The notes under the pieces: generated by a model
Database searches by the model: none
Told to the model about the DNA's origin: nothing
Seen by the model: only the letters and a program-made list of their open reading frames with translations
Assembly (NCBI GenBank): GCA_022801475.1
Contig: JAAWSH010000109.1
Location: forward strand, 1-6,021
Source of the DNA: Acutalibacter sp.
GTDB taxonomy: Bacteria; Bacillota; Clostridia; Oscillospirales; Acutalibacteraceae
DNA length: 6,021 nucleotides
Reading direction: 5' to 3'
In this document: one piece after another, positions 3,510-6,021 of the stretch
Numbering within the stretch: position 1 is the stretch's first letter
How the letters are laid out: each line of letters begins with the position of its first letter
Made by a program: the position numbers and the translations under genes

Positions 3510-6021
3510 CTAGCGCCGCAGCTTAGGAATGAGCACCAAAAGTCCTAGCCAGAACAGCTCGAACAAGAACAGCACCAGGGTGGAAAGCTGCCGCATGCCC
3601 CCAAAACAGGCCAAAAGCGCCACCAGGACAAAGCCCAGCACCACCCCGGCGGTCTGTATGGCCACCAGAACCCCCGCAGTACGTTTTTGCTCCACACAGG
3701 CCGAGATCAGACTCATCATAGACTCCATCCGGCCTTTCGTGGCTGCCACTGCGTCCGCCCTGGGTTCGGTCTCCAAGGTCAGCCGGTTGGCGGTGTCTCC
3801 CAGCTGGGCATCCAAAATGCCCACGCTGGCGGAGTCGATGCCAAACAGCCGGGAGACCAGCGCCACGGTAACGTTGGGGTCTGTGGTACGCACCAGCACG
3901 CTGATTCCGCTGTCCTCCAGCCGCTGCAATTCATTCTTTCGCCGCCGGTCCGCCGAATAGCTTAGCACCAGAATAGCTGCTACCATTGTGTCAACGGCAA
4001 TATAAATGATATTTTGGTTGCCAGAGGCATACTGGGTTTCCTCTTCCCGAGTGGGCACTTCCAGCCGGTGGTTGATTAGCAGGCCCCGCCCGCCGATGTA
4101 GATGGTTTTGCCGTCTACCCGGCCCACAATGCCTCCGCCGCTCTCATAGGTGTACTTTTCCACCTCGGGAAGAATTTCTTCCGCTTCATTAATTACCTGG
4201 TCGAATACCCCGCTGAGGGGTCCGCCGATCTCTTTCATCAGGGCCGTAGCACACATAATGGCGTCCTCGGCAATCACCCGGCTGCCAAAGGTCTTAATGC
4301 CCCCCAGCACCACGGTACCTGTGGGGAACAGGTCACCAGCGTCGGCAATTACAGCGTTCACGTCGCCAAACTTTTCCACCGCCTCATAACCCACCAGCAT
4401 GCCGCCAGCCCGGCGGGCGGTTTTGCACATCCGGCTAATGGGCAGGTTGACGGAGAGCATATTGGCCGCTGCCACACAGGCGCAGCAGGCCGCCGAAAAA
4501 GCACTGACCGCTGTGGGGACGCTGCTTGTAATCAGCAAGCAGGCAATGCATAACACCAAAGAGCAGATAAGCCCCAGGGGCGCGATGACTTGGGAAGAAG
4601 CTTCCGAAGGATCCGGGGCATAGGAGAGCTCCAAGAAGCGCTTAAGGAATCCGGCTTTGCACTGGTAGGCGATCAGTGGTTTTTCTGCCACACAATCCTT
4701 CGTCATTTTCAGGGAGGTATTGTAGTCGTCGAACGTCTTTACAGCGTACTTCTGCTCCCGAGAGGTGACAAACCGGAAGTTACTATGAATACGGCGAATC
4801 ATGGTCAGCTTGCCCGCCGCGTTGGCCAGCAGCAGGGCTGAAACCACTGGGGCATATAGGTGCAGCCCGCCGGTAACCAGGTCTTCTCGGAAAAACAGAG
4901 AGCAAACGGTCTGCACTAGGCCAGCCAGTACGGCCACGGCTACGGCGCTGTCCGAGTTGGCTTTGGCAGCGAACAGGGCCTTTAGGCCGTTGCCAACGGT
5001 CTTATAGCAGACCCCTGCTGCTACAATGGAGAACACCAGGGTAAGAATTACATAAGCCAGAGGCCAGCTGCCAGAGCCAGCTGTTACCGAGAACCTGCTG
5101 CGGCACACCAGTGCCACCAGGGTCAGTAGCACAGTGCACACGCCTGTAATCATAATGCGTAAAGAGAGCTCGTGCATTTCCCCCCGCAGCTCATTAGCGA
5201 CAGACCGGGCGTCCTCGGGGCCGGTGTAGTCCTCTATGGCCTCGCCAGTGTCCTGCGAAGGCGGAGCGGCATTTTTAGGCGGCTTGGGCTTAGCCTCGGC
5301 CTCTTCCGCCTTTTGGGGCCGGGGTCGCTTTTGGGGCTTAGGGGCCCGCAGGGCCTCTTCAGCCTCTTTTATACGTTGAATGGCGTCCGACTCGCTGAGC
5401 AGGGCGCTTTGCAGTACATTGGCGTTAATGATATGGGTGGGCATGGCCCGGGAGCGGTATTGGAAGATATTCTCCACATAGGGCACCTGTTGGGTGGGCC
5501 GGGGCGGCGGGGCCTGTTTCCGAGGGGGCTGCGGGGAAGGAACCCCTTGCTCCTGGGCCTGCCGGACTGCTACCCGGGGCATCTCAATGGTTTTTTCTGA
5601 GACGGCCGGCTGCTCCACATACTCCTGTTGGGGAGGCTCGGCATGGGTGCTCTGCTCCACGTACTCCTGCTGAGGAGGCTCGGCATGAGTGCCCTGCTCC
5701 ACATATTCCTGCTGGGGTGGTGCGGCGTAGGAGCCCTGCTCCACGTACTCCTGCTGGGGAGGCTCGGCGTAGGTACTCTGCTCCACATACTCCTGCTGGG
5801 GAGGCTCGGTGTAGGTACTCTGCTCCACATACTCCTGCTGGGGAGACTCGGCGTAGGTACTCTGCTCCACATATTCCTGCTGGGGAGGTTCGGCGTAGGT
5901 ACTCTGCTCCACATACTCCTGTTGGGGAGGTTCGGCGTAGGTACTCTGCTCCACATACTCCTGCTGGGGAGACTCGGCGTAGGTACTCTGCTCCACATAT
6001 TCCTGCTGGGGAGGTTCGGCG
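3510..6021 (-). CDS. Degenerate P1B-type ATPase-like membrane protein with N-terminal tandem repeats (5' end outside window)
   Basis: The frame is open to the window edge, so the start is missing. Residues are numbered from the codon at 5996-5994, giving 828 visible. Seen: 14-residue repeats (1-126); a Pro/Lys-rich cytoplasmic linker (about 127-275); hydrophobic segments at about 281-299, 312-331, 349-369, 379-396, 471-491, 494-515, 773-797 and 802-823; a ~75-residue loop after the fourth; and a ~255-residue loop after the sixth. This 4+2+2 plan and loop order match P1B metal ATPases. Remnants appear in the right order: CAC (505-507) for the CPC motif, ADAGDLFPTG (551-560) for FDKTGTLTxG, GGPL (591-594) for the SEHPL motif, VDGKTIYIGGRGLL (627-640) like the N-domain, and RTTD (703-706) for TGD. 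There is no TGE in the short A-domain-like loop and no GDGxND. Inferred: it cannot run a normal transport cycle; a structural, sensory or regulatory role is more likely. I do not recognise a named family. Confidence 0.8.
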   Translation of the reverse strand, partial: AEPPQQEYVEQSTYAESPQQEYVEQSTYAEPPQQEYVEQSTYAEPPQQEYVEQSTYAESPQQEYVEQSTYTEPPQQEYVEQSTYAEPPQQEYVEQGSYAAPPQQEYVEQGTHAEPPQQEYVEQSTHAEPPQQEYVEQPAVSEKTIEMPRVAVRQAQEQGVPSPQPPRKQAPPPRPTQQVPYVENIFQYRSRAMPTHIINANVLQSALLSESDAIQRIKEAEEALRAPKPQKRPRPQKAEEAEAKPKPPKNAAPPSQDTGEAIEDYTGPEDARSVANELRGEMHELSLRIMITGVCTVLLTLVALVCRSRFSVTAGSGSWPLAYVILTLVFSIVAAGVCYKTVGNGLKALFAAKANSDSAVAVAVLAGLVQTVCSLFFREDLVTGGLHLYAPVVSALLLANAAGKLTMIRRIHSNFRFVTSREQKYAVKTFDDYNTSLKMTKDCVAEKPLIAYQCKAGFLKRFLELSYAPDPSEASSQVIAPLGLICSLVLCIACLLITSSVPTAVSAFSAACCACVAAANMLSVNLPISRMCKTARRAGGMLVGYEAVEKFGDVNAVIADAGDLFPTGTVVLGGIKTFGSRVIAEDAIMCATALMKEIGGPLSGVFDQVINEAEEILPEVEKYTYESGGGIVGRVDGKTIYIGGRGLLINHRLEVPTREEETQYASGNQNIIYIAVDTMVAAILVLSYSADRRRKNELQRLEDSGISVLVRTTDPNVTVALVSRLFGIDSASVGILDAQLGDTANRLTLETEPRADAVAATKGRMESMMSLISACVEQKRTAGVLVAIQTAGVVLGFVLVALLACFGGMRQLSTLVLFLFELFWLGLLVLIPKLRR
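5607..6021 (-). repeat. In-frame 42-bp tandem repeat array encoding a 14-residue Tyr/Glu/Gln/Pro repeat
   Basis: There are nine full units from 5619 to 5996, a degenerate unit start at 5607-5618 (VEQP), and a partial unit running off the edge at 5997-6021. The consensus peptide is VEQSTYAEPPQQEY. Units farthest from the membrane domain (5745-5996) differ at only a few bases. The three nearest (5619-5744) diverge, with Tyr to His and Ser to Gly changes. The unit length is a multiple of three, so gain or loss of copies keeps the frame. The encoded tail is acidic, lacks Lys, Arg and Cys, has two aromatic positions per unit, and is probably disordered. Confidence 0.95.

Noticed and set aside
3529..3960. 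Plus-strand open frames across the pseudo-ATPase gene, here and at 4150-5600
   Set aside because: These are antisense shadows of a GC-rich gene without ribosome binding sites or recognisable domains. The minus strand encodes coherent membrane segments and motifs.
5570..5998. Open frame on the minus strand encoding a Ser/Arg/Pro/Trp repeat protein
   Set aside because: It is the +1/-1 shadow of the 42-bp repeat, which is open in other frames because of its periodicity. The frame continuing into the membrane domain is the real one.
5607..6021. Possible CRISPR array
   Set aside because: The 42-bp units are directly contiguous with no unique spacers and form an in-frame protein repeat.

Overview
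The window looks like chromosomal DNA from a low- to mid-GC Gram-positive anaerobe of the Clostridia (Bacillota), perhaps an Oscillospiraceae-like gut bacterium. This rests on an ECF-type thiamine transporter under a TPP riboswitch, a Ser-rich lipoprotein of a type common in Clostridia, a DHHW/AlgX-like surface protein, AAGGAG-type ribosome binding sites, and textbook TTGACA-17-TATAAT promoters. The genus cannot be fixed from the sequence alone. I see no transposase, phage, CRISPR, rRNA or tRNA gene.

Layout. Positions 33-1175 (minus) carry a membrane-anchored DHHW-family SGNH-like protein with its own promoter. Positions 1176-1457 are intergenic and hold that promoter plus three candidate stem-loops. 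Positions 1458-2081 (minus) are thiT, the substrate-binding subunit of a thiamine ECF transporter. Its leader of about 360 nt (2082-2445) contains a complete TPP riboswitch, a distant intrinsic terminator just before the ribosome binding site, and a segment that could act as antiterminator. A strong divergent arrangement follows. The thiT promoter reads left (2451-2479). A perfect sigma-A promoter reads right (2684-2712) into a small lipoprotein gene (2795-3355), whose mRNA would begin inside a stem-loop. A symmetric terminator (3378-3415) separates the lipoprotein gene from a convergent long gene (3510 to beyond 6021, minus).

That last gene is the most unusual content. Its C-terminal ~550 residues follow the membrane plan of a P1B-type metal ATPase (4+2+2 membrane segments with a large cytoplasmic P/N-like region), but the residues needed for catalysis are lost or altered. 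Its N-terminus is a long cytoplasmic tail: tandem 14-residue repeats rich in Glu, Gln, Pro and Tyr, then a Pro/Lys-rich linker. The repeat array runs off the window edge, so the true start is not visible.

The genes do not form one obvious pathway. thiT is a self-contained TPP-regulated vitamin uptake gene that needs an EcfA/EcfA'/EcfT module encoded elsewhere. The DHHW protein and the lipoprotein act at the cell surface. The pseudo-ATPase is a multi-pass membrane protein of unknown role.
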